From Actinomycetota bacterium (GTDB lineage Bacteria; Actinomycetota; Humimicrobiia; Humimicrobiales; Humimicrobiaceae): a DNA stretch of 39,649 nt. A program made the translations under genes and the position numbers. The notes below the pieces were generated by a model. That model saw nothing but the letters and a program-made list of their open reading frames with translations, was not told where the DNA came from and did no database searches. The stretch spans positions 1 to 39,649 of the forward strand of contig SOKC01000062.1 in the NCBI GenBank assembly GCA_004376325.1, written 5' to 3'. Below are positions 6,615 to 14,331 of this stretch, in pieces. Position 1 is the first letter of the stretch; every line of letters begins with the position of its first letter.

Positions 6615-7168
6615 ATATAGATTGGCAAAAGGCTGGGATTAAAAAACTGGTAGCAATAATTTCTGCTCATTTGCAAAAGAACGGCATTGAAGTTGTTCTG
6701 GTCGGCGGAGCCTGTGTTTCACTCTACTCAGATAATCAATATATGTCATATGATATTGACTTGATTACTGAAAGTCCTATCAGAAAAATAATTCCGGTGC
6801 TTGAGGAATTAGGATTCAAAAATACCGGAGGTCGTTTATTTGAAAATTCTCAGTGTAAATTTTTGATAGATTTTCCTGCCCCTCCTGTATCAATAGGAGA
6901 TGAACCTATCTCTAAGTTTAATAATTTAAAAACACGCTTTGGAACAATCTGTTTATTAACCCCGACAGATTGTATTAAAGACAGGCTGGCTGCTTATTTT
7001 TTCTGGAACGACCAGCAATCTTTAGACCAGGCAGTTATGGTAGCAAAAAGGAACAAAATCCATTTACCTGAAATAAAAGAATGGGCTGAAAAGCAAGGCC
7101 AAATAGAAAAGTATGAGGTTTTCAAGAAAAAATGCAGGGAAGAAGGTTTTAACACTAAAGCAAAGTAA
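6611..7168 (+). CDS. Nucleotidyltransferase-fold protein (DUF6036/AbiEii-like)
   Basis: A 185-residue protein with a nucleotidyltransferase core. V-V-L-V-G-G-A-C-V-S-L-Y (about 29-40) is the phosphate-binding turn. S-Y-D-I-D-L-I (about 47-53) supplies the metal-binding aspartates. C-K-F-L-I-D-F gives a third acidic strand, and L-T-P-T-D-C-I-K-D-R-L-A-A-Y follows, as in families that act with a small HTH partner. Its ATG overlaps the stop of the wHTH gene (ATGA), so translation is coupled. The stop codon is followed one base later by the 3' end of a tRNA half on the opposite strand, so the module seems to have been inserted up to that point. Confidence 0.72.
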   Translation: MNIDWQKAGIKKLVAIISAHLQKNGIEVVLVGGACVSLYSDNQYMSYDIDLITESPIRKIIPVLEELGFKNTGGRLFENSQCKFLIDFPAPPVSIGDEPISKFNNLKTRFGTICLLTPTDCIKDRLAAYFFWNDQQSLDQAVMVAKRNKIHLPEIKEWAEKQGQIEKYEVFKKKCREEGFNTKAK

Positions 7169-7211
7169 TGGACCAGACCGGATTTGAACCAGCAATCAAC
7201 GGATTATTTAG
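7169..7211 (-). tRNA. 3' half of a tRNA (anticodon loop to 3' end), fragment
   Basis: On the minus strand the sequence reads TAATCCGTTG-ATT-GCTGG-TTCAAAT-CCGGT-CTGGTCC-A. This is the 3' side of an anticodon stem-loop, variable loop, T-arm (five pairs including two wobble pairs) and acceptor strand with discriminator A; CCA is not encoded. No matching 5' half (acceptor GGACCAG) is nearby, and similarity ends at the anticodon loop. Truncation at this point is typical of attachment sites used by tRNA-targeting integrases. The loop sequence resembles Met/Ile CAU types, but the anticodon itself is lost. Confidence 0.6.
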
Positions 7212-7508
7212 GTTATGGTTTAAAAATATTTCCATAGATGAAACAAACCCTCTCAGGGACTTGCCGATTGTGATCCACGATCCATTAATGATATATAAAT
7301 ATTTATATATGCTGTCAAATAAATTAAAATTCTTGTCATTTATTATTTGTTACTAACACCGTCCAGTCCGGGGAGCCAATTTTGATGATTAATCCCATCA
7401 ATACAGGTAATGGTACTTTTTAAAATAAAGTAAAAATAGTTTAAGTGAAATGTTCTCAAGAAATTAGCAAAATTTTGAACACTTTTTAAATAAAAACACA
7501 TCTTCCAC
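7212..7508. other. Intergenic stretch with the third repeat, no gene seen
   Basis: Apart from the direct repeat at 7353-7393 the sequence is AT-rich and has stops in all frames at short intervals. The short open frames here start inside the tRNA half or run through the repeat and show no protein-like pattern. Confidence 0.4.
7353..7393 (+). repeat. Island direct repeat, copy 3
   Basis: CTAACACCG-T-CCAGTCCGGGGAG-CCA is followed by ATTTTGATGATT, which matches the right side of copy 1 (ACTTTGATGATT). The left side is more diverged than in copies 1 and 2. It closes the second module (about 3.8 kb) and precedes the RHH/PIN pair. The frame read as V-x-N-x-x-Q-S-G-E-x is open here too. Confidence 0.6.
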
Positions 7509-7571
7509 TTGTAAAAAAAAATAATAATTATATAATGTGTATATGATTTATACAATTTATACAATATATAC
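7509..7571 (+). promoter_or_regulatory. Promoter and repeated operator of the RHH/PIN pair
   Basis: TTGTAA (7509-7514) and TATAAT (7531-7536) are spaced by 16 bp. Just downstream is an inverted repeat, GTATA-TGATT-TATAC (7539-7553), and a 9-bp direct repeat, TTTATACAA, at 7547-7555 and 7556-7564, with a partial third unit. Tandem short sites of this kind are typical operators for ribbon-helix-helix antitoxins such as the one encoded next. Confidence 0.5.
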
Positions 7572-7624
7572 TAATTATGTAATTAATCTAACAGAAAACC
7601 ATAATAAAAATTAACTCAAAAATT

Positions 7625-7873
7625 ATGAAAAAGCAATTAATTATAAGAATAGATGAAGAATTAAAAAGTAAGTTTTCTAAAATTGCAAGAATTGAAGGCA
7701 AAACAACAAGTGAAAAGATTAGGGAACTTGTAAGTAATTATACTGCAGAGAATGACTTTGCAACTATAGTTGACAGCCTCTGGGACAGGATTTCAGAAAA
7801 AATTGAAAGCAGCGGGTTTAAACTGGAAGATATTGATAGAAAAATAAAGGAAACCAGGAGCGGGAAAAAATAA
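7625..7873 (+). CDS. Ribbon-helix-helix (CopG-like) antitoxin
   Basis: An 82-residue protein. Residues 1-45 have the RHH pattern: a short strand K-K-Q-L-I-I-R-I-D, then E-L-K-S-K-F-S-K-I-A-R-I-E-G and S-E-K-I-R-E-L-V. The charged C-terminal part (46-82) would bind and mask the toxin. The ATG has no strong ribosome site. The stop codon (7871-7873) overlaps the first codons of the PIN-domain gene, so the two were once translationally coupled. It probably represses its own promoter through the repeats at 7539-7571. Confidence 0.8.
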   Translation: MKKQLIIRIDEELKSKFSKIARIEGKTTSEKIRELVSNYTAENDFATIVDSLWDRISEKIESSGFKLEDIDRKIKETRSGKK

Positions 7874-8280
7874 AAGTAGTAATAGACACCAATATATTTA
7901 TATCATCTTTTTTTAATAAGAAAGGCAATCCCAGGAAGATAATAAACCTATGGAAAGAAGAAAAAATACAATTATGTATTTCCAGTGAAATACTCGAGGA
8001 ATATCTTGGAGTCTTATCCAGATTTGTACTTGCCGGTGAACCGGAACTTAAAGAACTTTTAAACCTCTTTAAAAGAAAGGTTAATATTTTATATAAACCA
8101 ATCACAATAAAAATTGCACTGGTAAAAAATGATCCAGATGACAATAAATTCATAGAATGCGCTGTTACCAATAAAGCAGATTATATTATTTCAGGTGACA
8201 ATCATTTGCTGAGTTTAAGAGAGTATGAGAATATAAAAATTCTAAGCCCAAAAGAGTTTTTAAACTATTATAAATCATAA
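7870..8280 (+). CDS. PIN-domain toxin lacking a normal start codon
   Basis: From 7870 the frame reads I-K-V-V-I-D-T-N-I-F-I-S-S-F-F, the first catalytic strand of PIN RNases. It continues through S-E-I-L-E-E-Y and V-K-N-D-P-D-D-N-K-F-I-E-C-A to A-D-Y-I-I-S-G-D-N-H-L-L, and ends L-S-P-K-E-F-L (136 residues). All the usual acidic residues are present. The codon where homologues have ATG is ATA, overlapping the antitoxin stop. The frame is closed by TAG at 7837-7839 and holds no ATG, GTG or TTG before the domain. Either a start-codon mutation has silenced the toxin or AUA is used weakly. Confidence 0.75.
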   Translation: MKVVIDTNIFISSFFNKKGNPRKIINLWKEEKIQLCISSEILEEYLGVLSRFVLAGEPELKELLNLFKRKVNILYKPITIKIALVKNDPDDNKFIECAVTNKADYIISGDNHLLSLREYENIKILSPKEFLNYYKS

Positions 8281-8381
8281 GGGTTTATAATTGACATTAA
8301 TAAGCATAAAAGCAGTATTTGCTTCTAGATTCACGCAGCCCGGACGAGCCTCAAATAACAGGAGAACTGGGAACAGCATAT
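8281..8381. other. Junction between island and core
   Basis: About 100 bp between the PIN gene and the convergent CCA-enzyme gene. It contains GC-rich CGCAGCCCGGACGAGCC (8335-8351) in AT-rich surroundings, but no clear terminator, tRNA or repeat. The right-hand boundary of the island probably lies here. Confidence 0.35.
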
Positions 8382-10949
8382 CTAGCTCAAAACCTTCATT
8401 AATTTTTTTAAGTTGTAAATTTCATCTTCCCTGCTTGAGATTTTACCATCCAGCTTCATTTCAAAAAGCTTTCCCAGAACATCTCTAAATTTCTCTGATG
8501 GTCTGTAGCCCATATCTTTTAATGTCTCACCATTAATCTCCAGACGCAATCCGGAAAGATCGGTCAGGTATTTTTTAATATTTTTATAATATACACTACC
8601 CCAGCTGCATGCAATAACCTGAAGTTCCGGAGGAATCCTGCTTACCATATAATAAAGAGTGGAATTCCTTTTGACAGTGTTTTTAAGATTTTTTTTGACC
8701 TCGTTCCACTTATTATGTGTTTCCAGTATAATATTTACATCCTTTTTTCTGACCTTCATCTCAAAGCACCATCTTTTAATTTCACCGGGTTTAATTCCTC
8801 GCAGCAAAAGAGTTAAAAGCAGTCTCTCTTTTTTTATTTCTTCACCATTTTTCTTATAAAAATCTTTTAGCTCCCCATAATACTTTAAAATCTTCCTTAG
8901 CTGCTTTATAAATTCTGCATCTGTATTCACTTTTATCCCTATTTTCTTTAATGCGCCTAATTGGCCCAGCCTCCTGATTGCTTCCAGCGGGTTTTTCTCA
9001 TTAAAAATGTAGATAAGCTCATCTCGTATCCTGACTCCATTCAGCTTTGAAACTATATCCATATCTATAGTGGTTCTGGCTAATTTTTCAGTCTGGTCAT
9101 CCATTTTAAACCCGAGTCTCTTCTCAAACCTCACCGCCCTGAAAATTCTGGTAGGATCTTCTATAAAACTCATTTTATGCAGAACTTTTATTTTTTTATT
9201 CTTCAAATCTTCCCTGCCGCCAAAGAAATCAAGAATTTCACCAAAATTTTTCCTATTCAAAGATATAGCCATAGTATTTATGGTAAAATCCCTTCTGGAA
9301 AGGTCCTGTTTTATATTTCCCAGTTCCACAGTGGGAAGAGCTGCCGGACTTTTGTAATATTCTACTCTTGCTGTGGCTATATCTATATGCTGTCCGTCCT
9401 TAAGCACAAGAATAGAAGTTCCGAATTTTTGATGGGATTCAAGTCTGCAATCAAATTTTTTGGAAAGTTCTCTGCCAAATCTTATTCCATCACCCTCCAC
9501 CACAATATCTATATCAAAATCCGGTATCCTGAGCAGCGCATCCCTTACTATCCCTCCTACAAGATAGGTATTATATTTTAAAACTCTCGCTACACCGGAA
9601 ATGACCTCCAGTATCTTTTTTACTTTACCCGGGAAAAGCTCTAATAAATTCTCATAACTGCGGCCATGCAGAAATCTTAATATATCTTTTCTGGTAACTA
9701 TACCTATAATTTTTTTCTTGTCTGTAATAGGTATCCTGCCAATACCATTTTCTATCATTAGATCCTGTATTTCGCCAATACCGGTATTAGGACCGGCTCT
9801 AACAATGCTGTGTGAGCGGAAACCTTTTACCGGAGCATGAGATAAGCCGTGCCCTATGGCCTTATCTATATCTTTTCTGGTTATTATTCCCACAAGATTA
9901 TTATCTTTATCTACAATAGGTATCCCTGAATGACCATATTTTTTTAAAATTTCATCAACCCCGGATATGCTCACATTTTCCTTTACCACCTTTACCGGGT
10001 AAGACATTATATCTTTTGCCAGTATTGGTTTTCTTATATTTTTCTTGAGAGAACAGAGCAACTTGCTTTCTATATCCTCGAAACTCATATCACTTATCAC
10101 AGCAGAAGCTGCCTGGGGATGACCCCCGCCTCCGACAATTTTAAGTATTTCAGATACATCCACATCTTTATCATCACTTCTGGCAACCAGATATATTTTC
10201 TCCTTCATTTTAGCCCAGCATATTGCTATACTTACATCTTCAATCTGGGATAACTTCCTGGTCAGTACTGAGAGCCCCTCAATAAAGTTTGGCATCTCTG
10301 CCTGGGAAAGCAAGATTTCTGTTTCATTGATCTTTATCTTTTTGCAGTTCATTATCAGATTTTCCAAAAGCTTGTGCTGTTCTTCCGAAAGAGAAAGATT
10401 TAAAAATTTTAATACCACAAACAGGTTGGATTCTTTCTTCATAAGAAAAGAGGCTGCCTCCAGATCCTTAGGGGTGGTACCGGGATAAGTAAATGAGCCT
10501 GTGTCCTCATAAATTCCAAGGGTAAACAGGGTAGCATCAAGCGGAGAAATAGGAATTTTTTTTCTTTTTATGATATTTACCAGAATGGTTGTAGTAGCCC
10601 CAACTTCCCGGGAATAATCATAAGTTGCTTTCATATCTTCAGATGATCTATGATGGTGATCATAGACTATAACTTCAACATTTTTATTATTTAATGCTTC
10701 TTTTGCCGGGCCGAGCCTTGAGGCAATTTTAGTATCTATTATAATAACTCTTTTTACTCTTGAAAAATCAATTCCCTTCGGATCCATAAGCAACGGAAGT
10801 TCGTCCTCATAAAGAGTAATAAATTTTCTTACATTTTGATTTATAGCAGTAGGTAATACAATTTGGGCCTGCGGGTATATTCTCTTCGCCGCTATCATTC
10901 CGGCAAAAGAATCAAAGTCAGAACTTAGATGGGTTATAATTATTTCCAT
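8382..10949 (-). CDS. cca: tRNA nucleotidyltransferase with DHH and CBS domains
   Basis: An 855-residue fusion. N-terminal DHH phosphoesterase: S-S-D-F-D-S-F-A near 9-16 and V-Y-D-H-H-H near 95-100. DHHA1: G-G-G-G-H-P-Q-A-A near 275. Two CBS domains (about 315-430) contain S-G-I-P-I-V-D and I-G-R-I-P-I-T-D. Then comes the class II nucleotidyltransferase: Y-L-V-G-G-I-V-R-D-A-L-L, D-F-D-I-D-I-V-V, R-R-D-F-T-I-N-T-M-A, and D-P-T-R-I-F-R-A-V-R-F, followed by the helical tRNA-binding part. The nucleotidyltransferase adds all or part of the CCA end of tRNAs. The same architecture is known from Aquificae, Thermotogae and Deltaproteobacteria. It follows the nitroreductase gene by 25 bp. Its 3' end is duplicated at 4718-4833, and its last seven residues differ from the copy. 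Confidence 0.92.
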   Translation of the reverse strand: MEIIITHLSSDFDSFAGMIAAKRIYPQAQIVLPTAINQNVRKFITLYEDELPLLMDPKGIDFSRVKRVIIIDTKIASRLGPAKEALNNKNVEVIVYDHHHRSSEDMKATYDYSREVGATTTILVNIIKRKKIPISPLDATLFTLGIYEDTGSFTYPGTTPKDLEAASFLMKKESNLFVVLKFLNLSLSEEQHKLLENLIMNCKKIKINETEILLSQAEMPNFIEGLSVLTRKLSQIEDVSIAICWAKMKEKIYLVARSDDKDVDVSEILKIVGGGGHPQAASAVISDMSFEDIESKLLCSLKKNIRKPILAKDIMSYPVKVVKENVSISGVDEILKKYGHSGIPIVDKDNNLVGIITRKDIDKAIGHGLSHAPVKGFRSHSIVRAGPNTGIGEIQDLMIENGIGRIPITDKKKIIGIVTRKDILRFLHGRSYENLLELFPGKVKKILEVISGVARVLKYNTYLVGGIVRDALLRIPDFDIDIVVEGDGIRFGRELSKKFDCRLESHQKFGTSILVLKDGQHIDIATARVEYYKSPAALPTVELGNIKQDLSRRDFTINTMAISLNRKNFGEILDFFGGREDLKNKKIKVLHKMSFIEDPTRIFRAVRFEKRLGFKMDDQTEKLARTTIDMDIVSKLNGVRIRDELIYIFNEKNPLEAIRRLGQLGALKKIGIKVNTDAEFIKQLRKILKYYGELKDFYKKNGEEIKKERLLLTLLLRGIKPGEIKRWCFEMKVRKKDVNIILETHNKWNEVKKNLKNTVKRNSTLYYMVSRIPPELQVIACSWGSVYYKNIKKYLTDLSGLRLEINGETLKDMGYRPSEKFRDVLGKLFEMKLDGKISSREDEIYNLKKLMKVLS

Positions 10950-10974
10950 AAAATTTTTACGTATAAGCTTTTTA

Positions 10975-11508
10975 TCAGTCTATATACTTATCATAGCAGA
11001 CTATTTTAGAAATGGGTTTTCTTCCTCTTGTTCTACCTTCCACGGCCGGATATCCTACCGGGGTTATAGCCACCACCCTCACATTATCCGGGACATCAAG
11101 AAGATCCTTTACCAATTTTTCCTTGAATGCTCCAATCCAGCAGGTACCCAATCCCTTTTCAGTTGCAGCCAGGATTAAATGCTCCAGAGCCAGTGCTATA
11201 TCTATAGGATAACTATTCATATAACCCCCCATAACTCCATAAGCCTCATCCTCTTTAGCACAGGCCACAATCAGTATCGGTGCCTCCGACAGGAAAGTTT
11301 GATTATTGCATGCTATAGACAGGTCACTTATTTTTTTCTTATCTTTTACTATAATCAATTTCCATGGCTGAAGGTTTTTGGCTGACGGAGCTTTTCTGAA
11401 TGCTTGCAGAATATAATTTAATTTTTCCTCTTCCACATCCTGGGGTTTATAAGACCTGATACTTTTTCTTTTTTCTATAAGATCCATAAGGCTTGTGAAT
11501 TGCTTCAC
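10975..11508 (-). CDS. Nitroreductase-family flavoprotein
   Basis: A 177-residue FMN-dependent oxidoreductase. E-K-R-K-S-I-R-S-Y (about 12-20) and A-P-S-A-K-N-L-Q-P-W (about 40-49) form the FMN-binding start of the fold. I-D-I-A-L-A-L-E-H-L-I-L-A-A-T-E-K-G-L-G-T-C-W-I-G is the central helix and strand, and V-V-A-I-T-P-V-G-Y-P precedes the basic tail. The substrate cannot be told from sequence. The start is GTG after AAGGGGG; an ATG at residue 8 is the alternative but lacks a ribosome site. It is probably co-transcribed with the CCA-enzyme gene. Confidence 0.9.
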   Translation of the reverse strand: MKQFTSLMDLIEKRKSIRSYKPQDVEEEKLNYILQAFRKAPSAKNLQPWKLIIVKDKKKISDLSIACNNQTFLSEAPILIVACAKEDEAYGVMGGYMNSYPIDIALALEHLILAATEKGLGTCWIGAFKEKLVKDLLDVPDNVRVVAITPVGYPAVEGRTRGRKPISKIVCYDKYID

Positions 11509-11815
11509 TGTTTATTACCCCCTTCTCTTAGAATCTGAACCTCAAAGATTTATTTTTTTATAACTCACGCAACTCAATACTAATTTTTAATATTTAAGTA
11601 GAAGCCTTTTTATATTAGCACTATGTTTTTCTTAAGTAAAATCTTTTCTATTTCAGGTACCAGGATTAAAACATATTTATTGTAACAAGAAATTCCCCTA
11701 ATGCAAGTTTTAAAGATCTTAGACGGATCTCATAAGTTGTAATCCCGTAAACTCGAAAAAATATAGATTTTAAAATAATTGATGCAGAGTCTGCGCTGAA
11801 AGCGGGTTTATATTT
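11509..11815. other. Intergenic stretch, no gene seen
   Basis: About 300 AT-rich bases between two minus-strand genes, so the region should hold the end of the pab genes and the promoter of the nitroreductase/cca pair. The ribosome site of the nitroreductase lies at its left edge. I see no convincing terminator hairpin with a T run and no coding frame. Confidence 0.4.
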
Positions 11816-12703
11816 TCATAAAGATATGCTGTCCAATTTCGAATACTCAACTTTATCTCCGTATAACTTCATAAGCTTTGAGGTAATATTACCTGGAACC
11901 TTTCTAGCTACCACAAACCTGTCAATCTTCTTTACCGGCACTATCCCGGCAATAGAACTGGTTTTAAATATTTCATCTGCATTTATAATATCACGGTAGT
12001 GAACCTTTTTTTGCTTGACTTTTATCCCATCTTCTCTACATATCCTTATAACCACTTCTCTGGTTATTCCTGGTAAGATATTCTGAGTAAGCGGTGGAGT
12101 ATAAACTATGTTTCCCTTTACAAAGAAAATATTACTTGTGGCACCTTCCAGAACCAGATGATCTCTGGTTAAGAAAACCGCCTCCTGAGCTCCATTATAA
12201 TGAGCTTCATTTTTTGCGAAAATATTTTCAAAATAGTTTAGAAGCTTGTGGCAATAAAGGGGGCTGCCCACCTGTGGTCTTCTTATTGAAGAAGTGGTGA
12301 TATTTATTCCTTCAGTATAATCAACTTCGGGGTAATGTGTAAGACTGTCAGCAATTATTACGAGATTAGGCTTATACCCCCCGCCAAAATGAAGCTCCCC
12401 GCTGTGGATACCTCTGGTTACAATTATTTTTATATAGGCATCCCTTTTGCAAAGATTGTTTTTGTCAATTGTTTTTCTCAGGGCGTCTTTTATATATTCT
12501 TTATCAAAAGGAAGATTATACTTTAAAACCTTAAGTGAAAAAAACAGCCTCTCAAGATGGGCATCAAGCATAAAGATATAGCCTCCATAGCTTCTCAAGG
12601 TTTCAAAAAGGCCATCACCATATAAAAATCCCCTATCTCTAACCGGTATTTTAGCTTTATTTTCTATAACCAGCTTCCCACTTATAAAAACATATTTAAT
12701 CAT
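11816..12703 (-). CDS. pabC: Class IV aminotransferase, probably 4-amino-4-deoxychorismate lyase
   Basis: A 295-residue PLP enzyme of fold type IV. D-R-G-F-L-Y-G-D-G-L-F-E-T (23-35) is the family start motif. K153 in S-P-L-Y-C-H-K-L-L-N is the PLP lysine, and E186-G-A-T-S-N-I-F-F with L-P-G-I-T-R are the phosphate-binding parts. It is 23 bp after pabB and in the same run as pabA. That points to aminodeoxychorismate lyase, which makes p-aminobenzoate and pyruvate for folate. Branched-chain or D-amino-acid aminotransferases share this fold, so the specificity rests on context. Confidence 0.8.
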   Translation of the reverse strand: MIKYVFISGKLVIENKAKIPVRDRGFLYGDGLFETLRSYGGYIFMLDAHLERLFFSLKVLKYNLPFDKEYIKDALRKTIDKNNLCKRDAYIKIIVTRGIHSGELHFGGGYKPNLVIIADSLTHYPEVDYTEGINITTSSIRRPQVGSPLYCHKLLNYFENIFAKNEAHYNGAQEAVFLTRDHLVLEGATSNIFFVKGNIVYTPPLTQNILPGITREVVIRICREDGIKVKQKKVHYRDIINADEIFKTSSIAGIVPVKKIDRFVVARKVPGNITSKLMKLYGDKVEYSKLDSISL

Positions 12704-12726
12704 ATCAGTAGCCCGCCAGATAAATT

Positions 12727-14331
12727 TTATAGCAGTTTTCTTAGATTCTTTGCACTAAAAAACTTTAAAGTTTCCTTTAGAGCAATTCCTTTATCCAGAG
12801 TCTCATTATACTCATCTTCCGGGATTGAATCTTCTACAATTCCTCCGCCTACATTATAATAAAATTTATTTCCCTTTATAACAAACGTCCTTATCACAAT
12901 ATTCAAATCCATAGTACAGTCCACTCCGATATAGCCGACCGAACCGGTGTAAACATTCCTGGCTGTCGGCTCCAGCTCATCAATAATTTCCATTGCTCTT
13001 ATTTTGGGCGCACCTGTTATTGAGCCTCCGGGAAATGCAGCTTTTATTATACCTGAAATATCGGTACCTTTCTTTACTTTGCCGGTTACCGTGGAGACAG
13101 AATGAAAAACCCTCGCATATTTTTCTACAACTGCGTGCTCGTAAACTCTAACTGTGCCATAATAACAGAATTTCCCCAGATCATTACGCTCCAGGTCAAC
13201 AATCATATTCAGCTCCGCTCTATCTTTAATGCTGTCTTTCAATTCCATCATATTTTTGTTATCACTGTAAGAATCTATCCCCCTGGGTCGGGTTCCTTTT
13301 ATGGGTCTGGTCTCTATAATATTATTTTTTAAAAATAAAAATCTTTCCGGTGAAGAACTACCTATGCTGAGCTCAGGAAATCCCATAAAAGCAGAAAATG
13401 GAGCAGCATTTTTTTCTCTTAATATATAATATAAGTCTATAGGTTCTACAGGCAGATCCGCTTCAAATCTCTGAGAAAAATTTGCCTGATAAATGTCGCC
13501 GTTATGAATATATTCTTTGGTTTTCATTACCTTTTTTATATAATTCTGCCTGGTAAGATTTGAGCGAAGTTTTACATTTGAGATGTTTTTCTTGTAATAT
13601 TTCTCAATAATATACCTTTTTATATTATTTAAGCCTTTTAAATTACTAATAATGCTCTTTACTTCCAGATTGACTTTCCTGATTAAATCCCTATCCCTTA
13701 CATCAGAATCCATATAATCATCTTCCAGGAAAGCAGTCTTGCAAGCACCTTTATTTTCCTCTTTCTTTTCACCGGTTAAAAAATTCCTAACATAATACCA
13801 CCTGCTGTCCTGATGGCCATATGCAAACAGCCTGTCATAATAAGCAAGATAAAATATGGGAAGATTAATATCATCGGAAGCATTCTGAGGAAGCTCTTCA
13901 ATATAGTTTTTCAGGTCATAAGAGAAATACCCGGCAAAACCACCCTTAAAATCAGGGAGTCTTTCTTCAAGGTCCTTATTTACCTTTCTGATGCTGCCCT
14001 CATCTATATAGACCACTCTAACATTCTTTATTTCACTGTCTGGAGGGCTGCAGGTATAATCTTTAATGTTTTGTTTGATAAAAGATAAAGGATGCTGATA
14101 GGAATAATACCTGACATCTCTGGCGTTACCGATAAACTCATTTTTATAACCATAGCTCTTTATAACAAATTTTGGATCCCAGCCGATATAAGAGAACCTG
14201 GAATATTTATTCGGAGAGAGACTGCTGTCCAGAAAACATAAATAATTACTATCCTTTAAAATATAAGCTGCATCCTGAGGTGGTATTTTTAGGTCAATAG
14301 CTGAAATTGTCGAAAGGATTTTCATAGACAA
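12727..14331 (-). CDS. pabB: Aminodeoxychorismate synthase component I
   Basis: A 534-residue chorismate-utilising enzyme. The C-terminal catalytic half has Y-Q-A-N-F-S-Q-R-F (near 283-291), R-P-I-K-G-T-R-P-R-G (near 343-352), D-R-A-E-L-N-M-I-V-D-L-E-R-N-D-L-G (near 370), A-F-P-G-G-S-I-T-G-A-P-K (near 435-446) and G-G-G-I-V-E-D-S (near 495). P-I-K-G-T at the chorismate site favours PabB over TrpE, where P-I-A-G-T is usual. It overlaps the end of the glutamine amidotransferase gene by 10 bp. Together they turn chorismate and glutamine into 4-amino-4-deoxychorismate. Confidence 0.9.
   Translation of the reverse strand: MSMKILSTISAIDLKIPPQDAAYILKDSNYLCFLDSSLSPNKYSRFSYIGWDPKFVIKSYGYKNEFIGNARDVRYYSYQHPLSFIKQNIKDYTCSPPDSEIKNVRVVYIDEGSIRKVNKDLEERLPDFKGGFAGYFSYDLKNYIEELPQNASDDINLPIFYLAYYDRLFAYGHQDSRWYYVRNFLTGEKKEENKGACKTAFLEDDYMDSDVRDRDLIRKVNLEVKSIISNLKGLNNIKRYIIEKYYKKNISNVKLRSNLTRQNYIKKVMKTKEYIHNGDIYQANFSQRFEADLPVEPIDLYYILREKNAAPFSAFMGFPELSIGSSSPERFLFLKNNIIETRPIKGTRPRGIDSYSDNKNMMELKDSIKDRAELNMIVDLERNDLGKFCYYGTVRVYEHAVVEKYARVFHSVSTVTGKVKKGTDISGIIKAAFPGGSITGAPKIRAMEIIDELEPTARNVYTGSVGYIGVDCTMDLNIVIRTFVIKGNKFYYNVGGGIVEDSIPEDEYNETLDKGIALKETLKFFSAKNLRKLL

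Noticed and set aside
7168..7356. Open frame of 62 residues beginning M-D-Q-T-G-F-E-P-A
   Set aside because: Its start is the reverse complement of a tRNA 3' half; proteins beginning this way are a known tRNA annotation artefact.
8291..8488. Plus-strand open frame of 65 residues
   Set aside because: It runs into the antisense of the conserved end of the CCA-enzyme gene and has no protein-like pattern.
11726..11742. Short match (CATAAGTTGTAA) to the left edge of the duplicated cca end
   Set aside because: Twelve bases in AT-rich DNA can match by chance, and the similarity does not extend.
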